Source: an uncultured bacterium
Lineage (GTDB): Bacteria; Verrucomicrobiota; Verrucomicrobiia; CAIQCK01
Length of the DNA stretch: 64,000 bases
Direction of reading: 5' to 3'
NCBI GenBank assembly: GCA_903870275.1
Contig: CAIQCK010000096.1
Coordinates: 1-64,000 of the forward strand
Numbering within the stretch: position 1 is the stretch's first letter; every line of letters starts with the position of its first letter. Positions 36,069 through 45,006 of this stretch are shown here, piece after piece. The notes below the pieces were generated by a model. That model made no database searches and was not told the origin of the DNA. It saw nothing but the letters and a program-made list of their open reading frames with translations. Made by a program: the position numbers and the translations under genes.

Positions 36069-37376
36069 ATGATTACACGAACCCGTTTCGACCTCACACA
36101 GGCTGACATTCCCGAGCAGTGGTATAACATCGCCGCCGATTTCCCCGAGCCGATGGCGCCGCCCCTTCATCCGGGCACGAAACAGCCGATTGGCCCGGCG
36201 GACATGATGGCCATCTTCCCGGAATCGCTCGTCATGCAGGAGGCGAGCACGGAGCGATGGATCGAAGTGCCCGGCGAGGTCCGCCAGATTCTCTCGCTGT
36301 GGCGGCCAACGCCGCTGTTGCGCGCGGTGCGGTTCGAGCAGGCGCTCCAGACGCCGGCGCACATTTACTACAAGAACGAGGGCGTCAGCCCGGCGGGCAG
36401 CCACAAGCCCAACACCGCCGTCGCGCAGGCCTACTACAACAAACAGGCCGGCGTGAAGCATCTCGCCACCGAGACCGGCGCGGGCCAGTGGGGTTCGTCG
36501 CTCGCGCTCGCGTGCCGGCTCTTCGGCCTCCAATGCACCGTCTTCATGGTGAAGGTGAGTTATCACCAGAAACCCTATCGCCGGATGCTGATGGAGACGT
36601 GGGACGCCACGGTGCATTCGAGCCCGAGCAACGAGACGGAGTTTGGCAGTAAGATGCTGCGCGAGAATCCGCACTGCGCCGGCAGCCTCGGCATCGCCAT
36701 CAGCGAGGCCATTGAGACGGCTGTGAAAACGCCCAACACCAAATACAGCCTCGGCAGCGTGCTCAACCACGTCTGCATGCACCAGACCGTCATCGGCCTG
36801 GAAACGATCAAGCAGATGGAGCAGGCCGGCGAGGAGCCGGATATCATCATCGGTTGCGCGGGCGGCGGCAGCAACCTCTCCGGCATCGCGTTCCCGTTTT
36901 TGCGCAAGAAGATTACCGAGAAAAAACCGTATCGCATCATCGCGGTCGAGCCGATGGCATGTCCGTCGCTGACCAAGGGCGAACTGCGCTACGACTTCGG
37001 CGACACCGCCATGATGACGCCGTTGATGATGATGTATACGATGGGGCACGACTTCATGCCGCCTTCGATCCACGCCGGCGGCCTGCGTTACCACGGCATG
37101 GCGCCGACCGTCAGCCACGCGGTGAAGCTCGGCCTCATCGAGGCGCGCGCGGTGAAGCAAACCGACGTGTTCAAGAGCGGCGTGCTGTTCGCGCGCACCG
37201 AGGGCATTCTGCCCGCGCCGGAGTCGTCGCACGCCATCCACGCCGTCGTGGAGGAGGCCATCAAAGCCCGCGAGGAAAACCGCAAGAAGGTCATCGTGTT
37301 CAACCTCTCCGGCCACGGCTTGATGGATCTCAGCGCCTACGAAGCCTACTTCGACGGCGAGTTGCAGGACGTGTAG
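36069..37376 (+). CDS. trpB: tryptophan synthase beta chain, TrpB2 type
   Basis: About 435-residue PLP enzyme condensing indole and serine to tryptophan. The extended N-terminus ([20 protein letters not shown]) and the absence of the usual alpha-contact segment identify the TrpB2 subgroup. The Schiff-base lysine is K113 in [11 protein letters not shown], the phosphate loop is [11 protein letters not shown] and a C-terminal [16 protein letters not shown] closes the fold. The start at 36069 is fixed by AAGGAG about six bases upstream. No trpA is present; TrpB2 often works without an adjacent trpA. A decayed copy of its last 23 codons lies 1.1 kb downstream (38514-38582). Confidence 0.93.
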   Translation: MITRTRFDLTQADIPEQWYNIAADFPEPMAPPLHPGTKQPIGPADMMAIFPESLVMQEASTERWIEVPGEVRQILSLWRPTPLLRAVRFEQALQTPAHIYYKNEGVSPAGSHKPNTAVAQAYYNKQAGVKHLATETGAGQWGSSLALACRLFGLQCTVFMVKVSYHQKPYRRMLMETWDATVHSSPSNETEFGSKMLRENPHCAGSLGIAISEAIETAVKTPNTKYSLGSVLNHVCMHQTVIGLETIKQMEQAGEEPDIIIGCAGGGSNLSGIAFPFLRKKITEKKPYRIIAVEPMACPSLTKGELRYDFGDTAMMTPLMMMYTMGHDFMPPSIHAGGLRYHGMAPTVSHAVKLGLIEARAVKQTDVFKSGVLFARTEGILPAPESSHAIHAVVEEAIKAREENRKKVIVFNLSGHGLMDLSAYEAYFDGELQDV

Positions 37377-37390
37377 CGCCCGGCGCAAAA

Positions 37391-37418
37391 CAGCCGCCAC
37401 GGTTGCCTGTGGCGGCTG
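37391..37418. terminator. hairpin terminator between convergent genes
   Basis: CAGCCGCCAC-8-GTGGCGGCTG, a ten-base perfect stem. On the minus strand it is followed by TTTT, so it best serves the PEP-CTERM gene; on the plus strand it may also end trpB transcripts. Confidence 0.6.
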
Positions 37419-37437
37419 AAATGAGAGTTGGAGCTGA

Positions 37438-38337
37438 TTATTTTCGACGGCGCCAGACGAGGAAGACGGTGGCGCCGCTTATCATCATCACCAACGTCGA
37501 AGGCTCCGGCGTGGGCTGCGCGGCAAAAACAATGCCGTCCGGCCCGTATAGGCCCGTGGAGGCGAAGATACCGAGGTCGGCGCCACTGGGCGCGAGTTTC
37601 TCGATCGTGTCGTCGCCATTATTTGCCGCGTAAAGATAGCCGCTGCTGTCAAAGACGAGGCCTTTAGGGCCGTAGAGGCCCGCGTAGGCGAAGATACCGA
37701 GGTCGGCGCCATTGGGCGCGAATTTCTCGATCGTGTCGTCGCCATTATTCACCGCGTAGAGATAGCCGCTGCTGTCAAAGGCCAGGCCTTCAGGGCCGTA
37801 GAGGCCCGAGTGGGCGAAGACACCAAGGTCGGCGCCATTGGGCGCGAATTTTTCAATCGTGTCGTTGCCATTATTCGCCACATAGAGATTGCCGCTGCTG
37901 TCAAAGGCCAGGCCTTCAGGGCTGTAGAGGCCCGAGGAGGCGAAGGCACCGAGGTCGGTGCCGTTGGGCGCGAACTTTTCAATCGTGCCGTTGCCATTAT
38001 TCGCCGCGTAGAGATTGCCGCTGCTGTCAAAGGCCAGGCCGGAAGGAAAGTACAAGCCCGTGTTGGCAAAAAGCGAGGGCGTGCCGTTGGGCGCGAACTT
38101 TTCAATCGTGTCGTTGCCATTATTCGCCACGTAGAGATTGCCGCTGCTGTCAAAGGCCAGGCCGGAAGGAAAATGTAAGCCCGTGCTGGCGCCGGCGAAG
38201 GCCCCGAGGTCGGTGCCGTCGGCAGCAAATTTCTCAATCGTGTTGTTGCCGGAGTTGGCGACGTAGAAGAAGCCGGCGTGCGCGACCGCGCCTGCCAGCA
38301 GCAGTCCTGCGAGGACGATCAAGAAGCGGTTGTTCAC
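37438..38337 (-). CDS. beta-propeller (NHL-like) PEP-CTERM protein
   Basis: About 299-residue exported protein with a signal peptide (FLIVLAGLLLAGAVAHA), then about six NHL/YVTN-like propeller blades of ~40 residues with the recurring GLAFDSSGNLYVANNGNDTIEKFAPNG, and a C-terminal PEP-CTERM signal (PTPEPSTLVMMISGA, helix, WRRRK). The GTG at 38337 is preferred over an ATG at 38373 because AGGAG lies five to six bases upstream. The blades are nearly identical at DNA level with ~120-bp periodicity, so recent unit expansion is likely. The gene lies between trpB and a decayed trpB tail. Confidence 0.88.
   Translation of the reverse strand: MNNRFLIVLAGLLLAGAVAHAGFFYVANSGNNTIEKFAADGTDLGAFAGASTGLHFPSGLAFDSSGNLYVANNGNDTIEKFAPNGTPSLFANTGLYFPSGLAFDSSGNLYAANNGNGTIEKFAPNGTDLGAFASSGLYSPEGLAFDSSGNLYVANNGNDTIEKFAPNGADLGVFAHSGLYGPEGLAFDSSGYLYAVNNGDDTIEKFAPNGADLGIFAYAGLYGPKGLVFDSSGYLYAANNGDDTIEKLAPSGADLGIFASTGLYGPDGIVFAAQPTPEPSTLVMMISGATVFLVWRRRK
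37600..38170. repeat. ~120-bp tandem coding repeats
   Basis: Five to six copies of a unit containing ttgccattattcgcc and gccgctgctgtcaaa, spaced about 120 bases (one short spacing), encoding successive propeller blades. Near-identity suggests recent expansion or gene conversion. Confidence 0.8.
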
Positions 38338-38695
38338 CGTGTTCTCCTGTGGGAGGTTTGACGATGCTCCCACGGAACAAGAAATCGCATGGGCGTGCCC
38401 GCCGAGGGGATGCCGATTTGATTTTCCGCCGCAGGATTGAACAAGAAAATCATGCGTGCATTCTTGACAGCCCGCTCTGCCTAATCAAGCCATTGTTTGC
38501 AACAAGCGCCAGTCTTTCCCGTCACAATTTGATGGACCACAGCACGTTCAAAACCTGCTTCGACAGCGAGTTGCGGGACGTTGGGCGTCACAGCGCAAAG
38601 ATTCTCCGGCGCAGCACCGGTAAATGGTTTGCGGGCGGGCTCTGCCGTCATCGCAGACGATCTCAGATCGCTTGCGTCGTGAGCGTCAAAAGGAC
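38338..38695. other. intergenic region with trpB remnant
   Basis: Gap between the propeller gene and the esterase. Apart from the 23-codon trpB-like remnant (38514-38582), no gene, terminator or recognised repeat is seen. A promoter for the esterase should lie at its right end. Confidence 0.55.
38514..38582 (+). pseudogene. decayed trpB 3' end fragment
   Basis: Translates to LSRHNLMDHSTFKTCFDSELRDV, against [23 protein letters not shown] at the end of trpB: 13 of 23 residues identical, ungapped, at the same reading phase. The stop codon is lost and upstream similarity stops, so only the tail survives. It faces the same way as trpB, with the propeller gene between them. Confidence 0.7.
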
Positions 38696-39403
38696 ATGAT
38701 TCCAAACGTGATTGGAGGACGCTTGACTTCGATTTTCGCCGGGATGCTCGTCGCTTCGGTGGCGATGGGCGTGCCGGAAGGAGAGGTCGTCAACGGCACG
38801 TTGCCGGGCGGTTCGGAGAAACGCTACATGCTGTTCGTGCCGCCGCAGGCGAAGGAGGGCCGGAAGCTGCCGTTGATCGTGGCGCTGCACGGCGCAGGCG
38901 GCAAACCGGACGGGCCAATCAAGTGGTGGCAGGCCATCGCCGCCGAGCGCGGTTACTTCGTGCTCGCTCCGAAATCCAACGGCGGCACCTGGCCGGGCGG
39001 CGGCGACCAATCGCACGTGGCGCGAATGGTGGCGGCGATGGAGCGCGAGCGGCCAATTGATCCCAAACGCGTGCTACTCACCGGCGTGAGCGACGGCGGC
39101 ACGTGGACCTATGCGCTCGGTTTCCAAAACCCGAAACTCTTTGCCGCGCTCGCGCCAATCTCCGGCGTCCTGATGCGCACCCTCGTCGGCAGCCTTCCGA
39201 TGCAACCGAAGCTGCCGATCTGCGTTGTGCACGGCACGGACGACAAGATTTTCATCGTGGCCCGCGCGCAAGCCGCCGTGAAGGCGTTGAAGAGCGCGCA
39301 CTTCAACGTCAACTACATCGAAGTCGCCCAAGGTCACCACGGCTGGTTTCCGGAGAAAGCGGCGGAGATTCTGGATTGGTTCGAGAAACCGCAGTCGCCG
39401 TAA
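38696..39403 (+). CDS. secreted alpha/beta-hydrolase (esterase/PHB-depolymerase-like)
   Basis: About 235-residue protein with a signal peptide (IPNVIGGRLTSIFAGMLVASVAMG) and an alpha/beta-hydrolase core of the LpqC/Esterase_phd type: VALHGAGGKPDG (oxyanion region), the nucleophile elbow TGVSDGGTW, VHGTDDKIF (acid) and GHHGWFPE (histidine). The catalytic triad is complete by inspection. The start at 38696 is preferred, with AAAGGA just upstream. The substrate is probably a plant-type or polyester ester, but this is not visible. Confidence 0.82.
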   Translation: MIPNVIGGRLTSIFAGMLVASVAMGVPEGEVVNGTLPGGSEKRYMLFVPPQAKEGRKLPLIVALHGAGGKPDGPIKWWQAIAAERGYFVLAPKSNGGTWPGGGDQSHVARMVAAMERERPIDPKRVLLTGVSDGGTWTYALGFQNPKLFAALAPISGVLMRTLVGSLPMQPKLPICVVHGTDDKIFIVARAQAAVKALKSAHFNVNYIEVAQGHHGWFPEKAAEILDWFEKPQSP

Positions 39404-39432
39404 CAATGCAACCCAAGCACCCCCTCGTCATG

Positions 39433-39524
39433 AACCGTAGCAGCCGACGTAAGGAGGCTGGGCGGCTGCGCAGCCTCGGGGTGGTGAACGAAACAGGCCT
39501 CCTCACGTCGGCTGCTACACGGTT
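39433..39524. repeat. paired palindrome (CCGACGT family)
   Basis: CCGTAGCAGCCGACGTAAGG at the left and an inverse ...ACGTCGGCTGCTACACGG at the right, 92 bases overall. It sits between the esterase and the YdcF-like gene. The inner word relates to the hairpin at 34-53. Confidence 0.7.
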
Positions 39525-39536
39525 TAAGGAAAGGGT

Positions 39537-40238
39537 ATGAAACCGCACACACCATTTTGGGGATTGTTCCGGCGGCGGGAGTGCGTGGTGCCGACGTGGC
39601 GCGGCTGGGCGCTGATGCTGGCGGCCGCGGCGGTGGTGGTGGTCTTCGGCGTCGGAAACATGCATTCGTTCCTGGCCGTCACGGCGCCGGTGCCGGCCGA
39701 GGTGATGGTCGTCGAGGGATGGGCGCCGGATTATGCCTTCAGGGAGGCCGTCGCGGAGTTCAAACGGCATCATTACAGCAAGGTGTATGTCACCGGCGGA
39801 TCGTTGGAGCAGGGGTTGCACCTCTCGGAATACAAGAGCTACGCGAAACTCGGCGAGGCCATGCTGCTTCAGATGGGCTTGAGCCAGGACGTCGTCCAAG
39901 CCGTCCCGGCGGAGAGGGTGATGCAGGATCGCACGCACGCATCCGTGGTGGCTCTGAGCGCATGGATGCAGCAGCACGGCGTCGTGCCGGCGAGTCTCAA
40001 CGTCGTCTCGCACGGCGCTCATGCGCGCCGGACCTGGCTGCTTTTTGAAAAAGTGCTGGGCGGGAAGACGAAGGTGGGAATCATTTCCGTCGTAGACCGC
40101 GACTACGATCCGAAGCGCTGGTGGAAAACCAGTCTGGGTGTGCGGCTGGTGACCGATGAGATGCTGGCCTATGTCTATGCGCGGTTCCTGTTCTCGCCTC
40201 CCAAGGAATTGCCGGCGTCGCCGGCCGGCGCGCGATGA
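39537..40238 (+). CDS. YdcF/SanA-like DUF218 membrane protein
   Basis: 233-residue protein with one N-terminal membrane helix (about residues 24-42) and a DUF218 domain outside the cytoplasm: [30 protein letters not shown]-like segment and [13 protein letters not shown]. Related proteins (ElyC, SanA) affect the cell envelope; the biochemical role is unsettled. A strong ribosome binding site (AAGGAAAGGG) precedes the ATG. The stop overlaps the start of the HAD gene. Confidence 0.82.
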   Translation: MKPHTPFWGLFRRRECVVPTWRGWALMLAAAAVVVVFGVGNMHSFLAVTAPVPAEVMVVEGWAPDYAFREAVAEFKRHHYSKVYVTGGSLEQGLHLSEYKSYAKLGEAMLLQMGLSQDVVQAVPAERVMQDRTHASVVALSAWMQQHGVVPASLNVVSHGAHARRTWLLFEKVLGGKTKVGIISVVDRDYDPKRWWKTSLGVRLVTDEMLAYVYARFLFSPPKELPASPAGAR

Positions 40239-40870
40239 TTGACGCGATCCTCTTTGACGCGGAGGGTGTTGTCATTGACACCGAGCCGATGTGGGACAGG
40301 GCGCAGGAGGAATTTCTGCGCCGGCGGGGTGCGATCTACGACCGCGACAAGCTCAAGCATCTGCTCAGCGGTCGCTCGGCGCTGGAGGGCATCGAGATCA
40401 CGAAGGTGGAGTGCGGCATTTCGGGCGACGCGCGGTTGCTTTCTGAGGAGCGCATGGAACTAGTCCGCCGTCAGCTTGAGGAACACGTCGGATTTGTCGC
40501 CGGATTCATGGAGTTCTTCCAGCGAGTCCGGCCGGCCTACAAGACCTGCATCGCCACGGCGATGGCGGGGGAGTTGCTGCGGATTTCGGATCGGAGGTTG
40601 GAGTTGTCGGCGTTGTTTGGCGGAAGGATTTTCTCGCTGGCCGCCCTGGGTCTTCCGTCGAAGCCGAATCCGGACATCTTCCTCCACGCGGCGCGGCAGC
40701 TCGGTTCAACACCGGAAACCTGTCTCGTCATCGAGGACGCGCCGCACGGCGTGGAGGCGGCGAGGCGGGCCGGCATGAGATGCATCGCCATCACCACGAC
40801 CTACGACCGCGAAAAACTCCGCGGCGCGGACCGCGTGGTGGATTCGTTCGCTGAAATCGGCGCGATCTAA
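40235..40870 (+). CDS. HAD-superfamily phosphatase (beta-phosphoglucomutase-like subclass IA)
   Basis: 211-residue HAD hydrolase. Motif I reads [12 protein letters not shown]: the nucleophile Asp is present, but the usual second Asp of DxD is Glu. Motif III is KPNPDIF and motif [14 protein letters not shown]. The cap domain is small and helical, as in beta-PGM-like phosphatases acting on sugar phosphates. It overlaps the YdcF-like gene by four bases (ATGA). Confidence 0.85.
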   Translation: MIDAILFDAEGVVIDTEPMWDRAQEEFLRRRGAIYDRDKLKHLLSGRSALEGIEITKVECGISGDARLLSEERMELVRRQLEEHVGFVAGFMEFFQRVRPAYKTCIATAMAGELLRISDRRLELSALFGGRIFSLAALGLPSKPNPDIFLHAARQLGSTPETCLVIEDAPHGVEAARRAGMRCIAITTTYDREKLRGADRVVDSFAEIGAI

Positions 40871-40945
40871 CCCCGGCGGCGGCGCCATCCTCCACAGCTC
40901 CCGGCTTGAGGAGGGGCTCTTTCCCCGGCATTCCCCGATCTGCGT

Positions 40946-40974
40946 TTGACACGCATGGGCAATGGTGTTACGAC
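40946..40974 (+). promoter_or_regulatory. putative promoter of cbiM operon
   Basis: TTGACA (40946-40951), 17-base spacer and a weak -10, TACGAC (40969-40974). The -10 overlaps the left arm of the palindrome at 40965-40992, the geometry expected for repression by a bound regulator. Confidence 0.4.
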
Positions 40975-40992
40975 ACAAATTTATAGTAACAC
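40965..40992. promoter_or_regulatory. NikR-like operator palindrome
   Basis: Perfect inverted repeat GTGTTAC-N14-GTAACAC, 28 bases overall, 57 bases before cbiM. Total length equals that of the E. coli NikR operator (6-16-6), and related 7-14-7 motifs are known for NikR in other bacteria. No NikR gene is in the window, so nickel regulation is an inference. Confidence 0.55.
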
Positions 40993-41049
40993 TGGACGGC
41001 ACTTGCTATATTGGCGGGCCGGCACGGTTCGCCGGATCGAACAACACAG

Positions 41050-42009
41050 ATGCACATCCCGGATGGATTTCTAGACGCAAAGACGGTCGTCGCGACAGGC
41101 GCGCTGGCGACCGGCGGGCTGGGGTTTGCGTTGCGGCAGGTGGGGGCGCGGCTGCCGCGGCGGCGCGTGCCGCTGATGGGTCTGGCGGCGGCGTTTGTGT
41201 TCGCGGCGCAGATGCTGAACTTCCCCGTCGCAGGCGGCACGTCGGGGCATTTGGTCGGCGGCGTGCTGACGGCGGTGCTGCTCGGGCCGAGCGCGGCGGT
41301 GGTCGTGTTGTCGGCGGTGCTGATCGTGCAGTGTTTTCTTTTTGCCGACGGCGGCGTGCTCGCGCTCGGCGCGAACATTTTCAACATGGCCATCGTCAAC
41401 TCCGTCGCCGGCTACGGCATCTACCGCGCGGTGCGGCGGCTGTTTGGCGGATTGCGCGGGTTGGTGCTGGCGTCGGCGTTCGCGGCGTGGTGCGCCACGG
41501 TGCTCGCGGCGGTCTGTTGCACCGGCCAGCTCGCGTCCTCCGGCACGGTGGCGTGGGTGGTGGCGTTTCCCGCGATGGCCAACGTCCACATGCTCATCGG
41601 ACTCGGCGAGGCGCTTATCACGGCGCTGGTCATCGCCGGTGTCGCGCGCGCGCGGCCGGAACTGGTCGAAGAGGGCGCGCCGCCGCGGGTTGGCGAGCGC
41701 TACGTCGAATTTGCCGGCTTCGGCGTGCTCGTGGCGCTGGGTCTGGCGCTGCTGGTGGCGCCGCACGCGTCCTCGCTGCCGGACGGTTTGGAAAAAGTCG
41801 CCGCCGCGCTCGGCTTCGAGCACAAGGCCGCCCAACCGCTCGTGGCCGCGCCGTTCGGCGACTATCACCTGCCCGGCGTGAAATCCGCCGTGTGGGCGAC
41901 GGCGTGGGCTGGCGCGATTGGCACCGTGGTTGTTTTCGCACTGGCATGGCTGCTGGCGCGTTCGCTGGTGCCGAAATCCAGGGATGACGCCGCGCCGCCG
42001 CGCCGCTAA
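41050..42009 (+). CDS. cbiM: ECF transporter substrate-binding subunit CbiM fused to a PDGLE (CbiN-like) domain
   Basis: 319-residue membrane protein. CbiM needs the exact N-terminus MHIPDG, where the terminal amine and His2 hold the metal; this fixes the start at 41050 rather than an upstream frame. Following are about seven membrane helices with NFPVAGGTSGHLVGG, GANIFNMAIVNS and NVHMLIGLGEALIT. The C-terminus (about residues 220-305) adds two helices around SSLPDGLEKVAA, the PDGLE domain of CbiN/NikN, so M and N components are fused. Cobalt or nickel is the substrate; the NikR-like operator favours nickel. It is followed by cbiQ after nine bases. Confidence 0.92.
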   Translation: MHIPDGFLDAKTVVATGALATGGLGFALRQVGARLPRRRVPLMGLAAAFVFAAQMLNFPVAGGTSGHLVGGVLTAVLLGPSAAVVVLSAVLIVQCFLFADGGVLALGANIFNMAIVNSVAGYGIYRAVRRLFGGLRGLVLASAFAAWCATVLAAVCCTGQLASSGTVAWVVAFPAMANVHMLIGLGEALITALVIAGVARARPELVEEGAPPRVGERYVEFAGFGVLVALGLALLVAPHASSLPDGLEKVAAALGFEHKAAQPLVAAPFGDYHLPGVKSAVWATAWAGAIGTVVVFALAWLLARSLVPKSRDDAAPPRR

Positions 42010-42018
42010 GGTTTCGTC

Positions 42019-42630
42019 ATGCGTCTTGACTTGCTTGATCATCACAGCCGGCTCGACAGCCCGATTCATCGGTTGCCGGCGGCGGTGAAGCTTGTCGCGG
42101 CGGTGGGATTGGTGGTGGCGACGGTGCTGCTGCCGGCGTCGCGGCCGGCCGGCTTCGCGCTCGTTGCGGCGGCGGTGGCGGTCGCGGCCGTGTTGAGCCG
42201 GATTCCGCCCGCGTTTTTTGGGAAACGCTTGTTGTTGCTGGAACCGCTCGCGCTCGGCGTGGCGGTGCTGGCGATTTTCCAACCGGGCGGCTGGCGCGTA
42301 TTCGCGACCGTCATGGTGAGAACCAATCTCTGCCTGCTGACGATGATCCTGCTTTCCAATACGACGCCTTTCGCCGACGTGCTGCGCGTGCTGCAACGCG
42401 TCCGCGTGCCGCCGCTGCTCGTGACGACGCTGGCGTTGATGTATCGCTACCTGTTCGTGCTGGCGGACGAGGTGGGCCGCATGGGCCGCGCGCGGGCCAG
42501 CCGGACTTTTTCGCCGCAGCGCGGCGTGGCGTGGCGGTCGCTGGCCGGCATTGTCAGCCAGTTGTTCATCCGCTCGACAGAACGGGCGGAACGGATTTAC
42601 GCGGCGATGTGCGCGCGAGGATGGCAATGA
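42019..42630 (+). CDS. cbiQ: ECF transporter transmembrane subunit
   Basis: 203-residue T-component with about four to five membrane helices and the signature coupling motif near the C-terminus (ERIYAAMCARGWQ; the A-R-G group couples to the ATPase). It transmits ATP hydrolysis in the CbiO subunit to CbiM. The start at 42019 lies nine bases after the cbiM stop. No insertion is apparent. Confidence 0.9.
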   Translation: MRLDLLDHHSRLDSPIHRLPAAVKLVAAVGLVVATVLLPASRPAGFALVAAAVAVAAVLSRIPPAFFGKRLLLLEPLALGVAVLAIFQPGGWRVFATVMVRTNLCLLTMILLSNTTPFADVLRVLQRVRVPPLLVTTLALMYRYLFVLADEVGRMGRARASRTFSPQRGVAWRSLAGIVSQLFIRSTERAERIYAAMCARGWQ

Positions 42631-42631
42631 G

Positions 42632-42678
42632 CATTCAAATCTCAAATCTCAGGTTTCAAATTCCAAATTTTAGACTCC
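42632..42678. repeat. caaatctcaaatctcag / caaattccaaa tract
   Basis: The whole gap between cbiQ and cbiO is a low-complexity direct-repeat tract. It has displaced any original ribosome binding site of cbiO. Confidence 0.65.
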
Positions 42679-43428
42679 ATGACACCGGCGCTTGAACTTC
42701 GCAACCTCTGCTTCCGTTACCCCGACGGCACCGAGGCGTTGCGCGCCGTCAGTTTCGCCGTGGGCGAGGGCGACTGCGTCGGCCTGATCGGCCCGAACGG
42801 CGCCGGCAAGTCCACGTTGATGCTGCACCTCAACGGCATCCTGCCGGAGCGGCTCGACGGCGAACCGACGGTGTTTGTCGGCGGCCGGCCGCTGACGGCC
42901 GCGAACCTCACCGCCATCCGGCGCGACGTGGGACTTCTGTTCCAGGACCCCGACGACCAGTTGTTCTGCCCGACCGTGTTCGAGGACGTGGCGTTCGGGC
43001 CGCAGCAGTTCGGCCTTGGCGGCGACGCGCTGGCGGCGCGCGTGGGCGACGCGCTGGCGCGCGCCGGCATCCGCGGCTATGAGAAACGCCAGCCGCATCA
43101 TCTCAGCCACGGCCAGAAGCGGCGCGTGTGCCTTGCCGGCGTGCTGGCGTGCGAGCCGCGCGTGCTGGTGCTCGACGAACCGACCAGCGACCTCGATCCG
43201 CGCGGCAAACGCGAGTTGAAAGCCGTGCTGCGGCAGATTCCCGCCACGAAACTGATCGCGACGCACGATTTGGAGCTGGTGGTGGAGCTTTGCCCGCGCG
43301 TGATCGTGATGGACGAGGGCCGCGTGGTCGCCGACGGGCCGACGTTGTCGCTGCTCAGCGACGAGGCGTTGATGCTGGCGCACGGTTTGGAGAAACCGCA
43401 CAGCCTCCAGCATCATCATCCGCATTGA
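42679..43428 (+). CDS. cbiO: ECF transporter ATPase
   Basis: 249-residue ATPase. Walker A is GPNGAGKST, the ECF Q-loop is LLFQDPDDQLFC, the signature is LSHGQKRRVCLAG, Walker B is VLVLDEPTSDLDP and the switch His is in ATHDLELV. Length is normal for a homodimeric ECF ATPase; no second ATPase is present. The C-terminus is His-rich (LQHHHPH), common in nickel and cobalt systems. It completes a cbiMQO operon. Confidence 0.92.
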   Translation: MTPALELRNLCFRYPDGTEALRAVSFAVGEGDCVGLIGPNGAGKSTLMLHLNGILPERLDGEPTVFVGGRPLTAANLTAIRRDVGLLFQDPDDQLFCPTVFEDVAFGPQQFGLGGDALAARVGDALARAGIRGYEKRQPHHLSHGQKRRVCLAGVLACEPRVLVLDEPTSDLDPRGKRELKAVLRQIPATKLIATHDLELVVELCPRVIVMDEGRVVADGPTLSLLSDEALMLAHGLEKPHSLQHHHPH

Positions 43429-43439
43429 GCCAAAAACGG

Positions 43440-43610
43440 CTGCGGAAGCTCCAAGTTCCACGATCCAAGCTGCAAGGAAGCGCAAAGCTCCCATTTCCAA
43501 CAGGATCGGCAGCACTCGATGCGGGTTGAGCTTTGAGGCCGGAAGTGTTTTTGCTGCTTGGATTCTGGAATTTGGAGTTTCATCACGGGCGCAACGCTGA
43601 TAGATTCATT
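43440..43610. repeat. low-complexity intergenic tract (ccaagttcca / tggaatttgga words)
   Basis: Between cbiO and gltX: agctccaagttccacgatcc on one side and ttggattctggaatttggag on the other, partly inverse to each other. No gene is seen. Confidence 0.5.
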
Positions 43611-43616
43611 TGTTCT

Positions 43617-44975
43617 ATGTCTGACGTTCGAGTTCGATTTGCGCCATCGCCAACCGGGTTCCTCCATATCGGAGGGGCGCGGACGGCGTTGTTCAATTTT
43701 CTTTACGCCCGCCACACCGGCGGGACGTTCGTGCTGCGCATCGAGGACACCGACGAGACCCGCCACGTCGAGGAGGCGGTTCAGGTCATTCTCGATGGCC
43801 TGCGCTGGCTCGGCCTCGACTGGGACGAGGGGCCGGAAAAAGGCGGCGCGCACGGGCCGTATTTCCAGAGCCAGCGCAAGGACATCTACCGGCGCTACGT
43901 CGCGCGGCTGATCGAAAGCGGCGCGGCCTACGAGTTCGAGGACAAGGAAAAAGGCGGCACGGTCGTGAAGTTCCGCATGACGCGCGAGCCGATCATCGTG
44001 CCCGACCTCATTTGCGGCAACGTCACGCGCCCGCTCAACGACACCGAGATGGCCGATCCGGATTTCGTCATCGTCCGGCGCGACGGCGTGCCGGTGTTTC
44101 ACCTCGTCAACGTCGTGGATGACATCGAGATGAAAATCACGCACGTCATCCGCGGCGAGGACCATCTCTCCAACACGCCGAAACACATCGCGCTCTACCG
44201 CGCGTTCGGCGCCGAGCCGCCGAAGTTCGCGCACATCCCGCTCATCCTGAACAGCGACGGCTCGAAGATGAGCAAGAGCGACAAGGGCGCGGCGCTGCAC
44301 GAATATATGAACGGCGGCTACGTGCCGGAGGCGGTGCTCAACTTCCTGTCGCTACTCGGCTGGTCGCCGAAGGGAGATGTGGAAATGCTCAGCCTCGCCG
44401 AAACCATTCAGCGGTTCGACCTGGCACAGGTTCAGCGCCACAACGCGCGGTTTGACCACAGCAAGCTGCACTGGATGCAGGGCCAATACATGCTCAAGGT
44501 GCCGGCGGAGCGTTTCAACGAGATGGCGCGCGCGTTTTTCGCGAAGACCGGCCTGACCGCAGGCCAGCCGGAAGACTACGTTCTGCGCGTGCTCGGCCTC
44601 GTGAAGGAAAAGGTGAAGTTGTTCAGCGAGCTGCCGGAGTGGACGACTTATTTCTTCCGCGATGATTTCACGACCGACCGCGAAGTCATAGTGAAGACGT
44701 TCGACAGCGCGCCACAGAGCTGGGAGCTGCTGGAAAAACTGCGCGGCCGTTATGCCGGCCTCGGCGAGTGGACGCACCCGACGCTCGACGCCGCCCTCCG
44801 CGCCCTGGCGCAGGAATCGGGTGTGAAAGCCGCCGCGCTGATTCATCCCTGCCGCGTCGCGGTCAGCGGCAAGGCGGGCGGGCCGAGCCTGTTTCATTTG
44901 CTCGAAGTCCTCGGCCGCGACCGCGTCCTCAACCGCCTCTCCACCGCCCGCGAGCGCCTGAAATTGAACGACTGA
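43617..44975 (+). CDS. gltX: glutamate-tRNA ligase
   Basis: 452-residue class I aminoacyl-tRNA synthetase charging tRNA-Glu (and possibly tRNA-Gln). The first signature is PSPTGFLHIGGART, the second DGSKMSKSDKG. The discriminating tRNA-binding insertion and C-terminal anticodon domain are present at normal length. The ATG at 43617 begins the conserved SDVRVRFAPSPTG; a longer frame to 43533 would translate repeat sequence. No gatCAB is seen in the window. Confidence 0.96.
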   Translation: MSDVRVRFAPSPTGFLHIGGARTALFNFLYARHTGGTFVLRIEDTDETRHVEEAVQVILDGLRWLGLDWDEGPEKGGAHGPYFQSQRKDIYRRYVARLIESGAAYEFEDKEKGGTVVKFRMTREPIIVPDLICGNVTRPLNDTEMADPDFVIVRRDGVPVFHLVNVVDDIEMKITHVIRGEDHLSNTPKHIALYRAFGAEPPKFAHIPLILNSDGSKMSKSDKGAALHEYMNGGYVPEAVLNFLSLLGWSPKGDVEMLSLAETIQRFDLAQVQRHNARFDHSKLHWMQGQYMLKVPAERFNEMARAFFAKTGLTAGQPEDYVLRVLGLVKEKVKLFSELPEWTTYFFRDDFTTDREVIVKTFDSAPQSWELLEKLRGRYAGLGEWTHPTLDAALRALAQESGVKAAALIHPCRVAVSGKAGGPSLFHLLEVLGRDRVLNRLSTARERLKLND

Positions 44976-45006
44976 TTACTGGTCACGATCCATTACACAC
45001 CGTTCC

